A stretch of DNA of 64,000 nucleotides from Acephala macrosclerotiorum (Eukaryota > Ascomycota > Leotiomycetes > Helotiales > Mollisiaceae): the NCBI GenBank assembly GCA_014904845.1, contig MU119322.1, positions 98,671 to 162,670 of the forward strand. The letters are read 5' to 3'. The notes under the pieces are model-generated. The model had not been told where the DNA came from. It made no database searches and was given only the letters and a program-made list of their open reading frames with translations. Numbering within the stretch: the first letter of the stretch is position 1; each line of letters begins with the position of its first letter. This document shows, piece by piece, positions 62,915 to 64,000 of the stretch. The position numbers and the translations under genes are program-made.

Positions 62915-64000
62915 ATAGCGGAAAAATATTGTAATAATTATTTTTAATAAAAAATAAATATTAAAATTAAATTAATTATAATAATTTAATATAAAATTTA
63001 ATTAATTATAAATATAATATTAATTATATAAATAAAATTAATTAAATATATTTTAATAAATTTTTTTAAAATAAATTTAATTAATAATTATTATAATATA
63101 AATAATATTTTTTAATAATTTAATTTAATAATCGTATTTTAATATTTTTATATATAAATAATATTTAAAAATTTTATTATTTTATTAATTTAAATCGTTT
63201 AATTAATTTATTTTAAAAAATATATAATTATATAAATAAATAAATAAAATTAAATAAAATAAAATAAAAAAATTATAAATTTTTAAAAATCGTATTTAAT
63301 TAATTATAATTAAAATTTTTAATATTTTTATATAAATTATTTAATAATACGTATTTATTAAAAAAGTAATATATATAATAAAAAATAATTTATTTTATAA
63401 AATTACGATATAAAAATTAAATTTAATAAATTACATTAAATTAAATTAAATTATATTATTTAATCTCGAGTTTTTTTTACGTAATAAAATATCGTTTTTT
63501 AAAGATTTTTTACGTTTTCGTAAAATTAAAAATTTTTTATAAAATTTTTTCTTTTTTTACTTTATTTAAAATTTAAAATAATTATAAATTCGTAGTTATA
63601 TTTTTCGTTTTTTTATAAAAATAAAAAACATTTTACGTATATAATTTATATCGTAAAAAAAAATTTAAAAAATACTATTTTAATTTTTTTTTTTTTAATA
63701 ATTCTAATATTAATTTTTTATTTTTATAATTATAAAATTTTTATTTTTTAATTGGTTTTTTATCGTTTTATTAATAATTTTCGCATTTTTTTTTTATATT
63801 AATTCGTTAATAAAATTTTAAGAAATTTAAAAAAAAAAAAAAAATTTTAATATTAATATAATAATAAAACGTATAAAATTTATCGATATTAAATATATTT
63901 AATATTTATATAATATAATCGAATTTAATATATTTAAAAAATAAAAATATTAATTTTAAAAATTAAAATATCGATTTTATAAATTAATATAATATTTTAA
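62915..64000. other. second RIP-degraded AT-rich block (continues beyond the window)
   Basis: Same character as 8180-51745: almost no C or G outside CpG, no ORF of note. It contains the right copy of the inverted repeat. Confidence 0.9.
63360..63860 (-). repeat. right copy of the inverted AT-rich repeat flanking the island
   Basis: Aligns with the reverse complement of about 50700-51240. Blocks such as ATAATTATAAATTCGTA, TATATTTTTCGTTTTTTTAT and TATATAATTTATATCGTAAA are common to both. It keeps some bases the left copy has lost, for example CGCATT where the left copy reads CGTATT. Confidence 0.82.

Noticed and set aside
1..64000. CRISPR arrays, telomere repeats, rRNA genes
   Set aside because: No regularly spaced identical repeats with unique spacers, no TTAGGG-type arrays and no rRNA-like conserved blocks were seen; the host is eukaryotic.

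Overview
The window looks like nuclear DNA of a filamentous ascomycete. Genes carry short GT..AG introns of about 47-120 nt. The families are typical of such fungi: a WSC-domain protein, a fungal nitroreductase, an MFS sugar transporter and a Tri3-like acyltransferase. The genome is split sharply between ordinary-composition gene DNA and extremely AT-rich gene-free DNA, as left by repeat-induced point mutation (RIP). The species cannot be named from the sequence.

Layout: (1) 1-8179, gene DNA. It holds the 3' end of an unrecognised gene, a frameshifted AMP-binding enzyme relic (-), an intact YjjX/DUF84-type NTP phosphatase (-), a frameshifted MAPEG-like gene (+), a three-exon alpha/beta-hydrolase-like membrane protein (+) and a probable WSC-domain single-pass membrane protein (-). 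(2) 8180 to about 51745, an AT isochore of about 43.5 kb. Remaining C and G sit mostly in CpG. It opens with a RIP-mutated copy of the same pogo/Fot1-type transposon found at 55 kb, holds a younger 6.3-kb Ty1/copia-type LTR element (29215-35557, - strand), two minisatellites and a 630-base assembly gap. (3) About 51746-62914, an 11-kb gene island: acyltransferase (-), degenerate pogo/Fot1-like transposon (+), sugar transporter with eight exons (-) and nitroreductase (-). (4) 62915-64000, AT-rich DNA again; part of it is an inverted copy of the AT-rich DNA just left of the island.

No core biosynthetic gene links the island genes, so they should not be called a pathway. The most informative content is the record of genome defence. 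One transposon family appears both lightly decayed (55070-57278) and RIP-saturated (8180 to about 9475), which shows the mutation spectrum directly: C-to-T and G-to-A at nearly every non-CpG site, with CpG spared. The copia element sits in already degraded DNA, and its two 208-bp LTRs differ only by transitions.

No rRNA, tRNA, CRISPR array or telomere repeat was seen. All exon models were built by hand from splice signals and reading-frame phase and are unsupported by transcripts.
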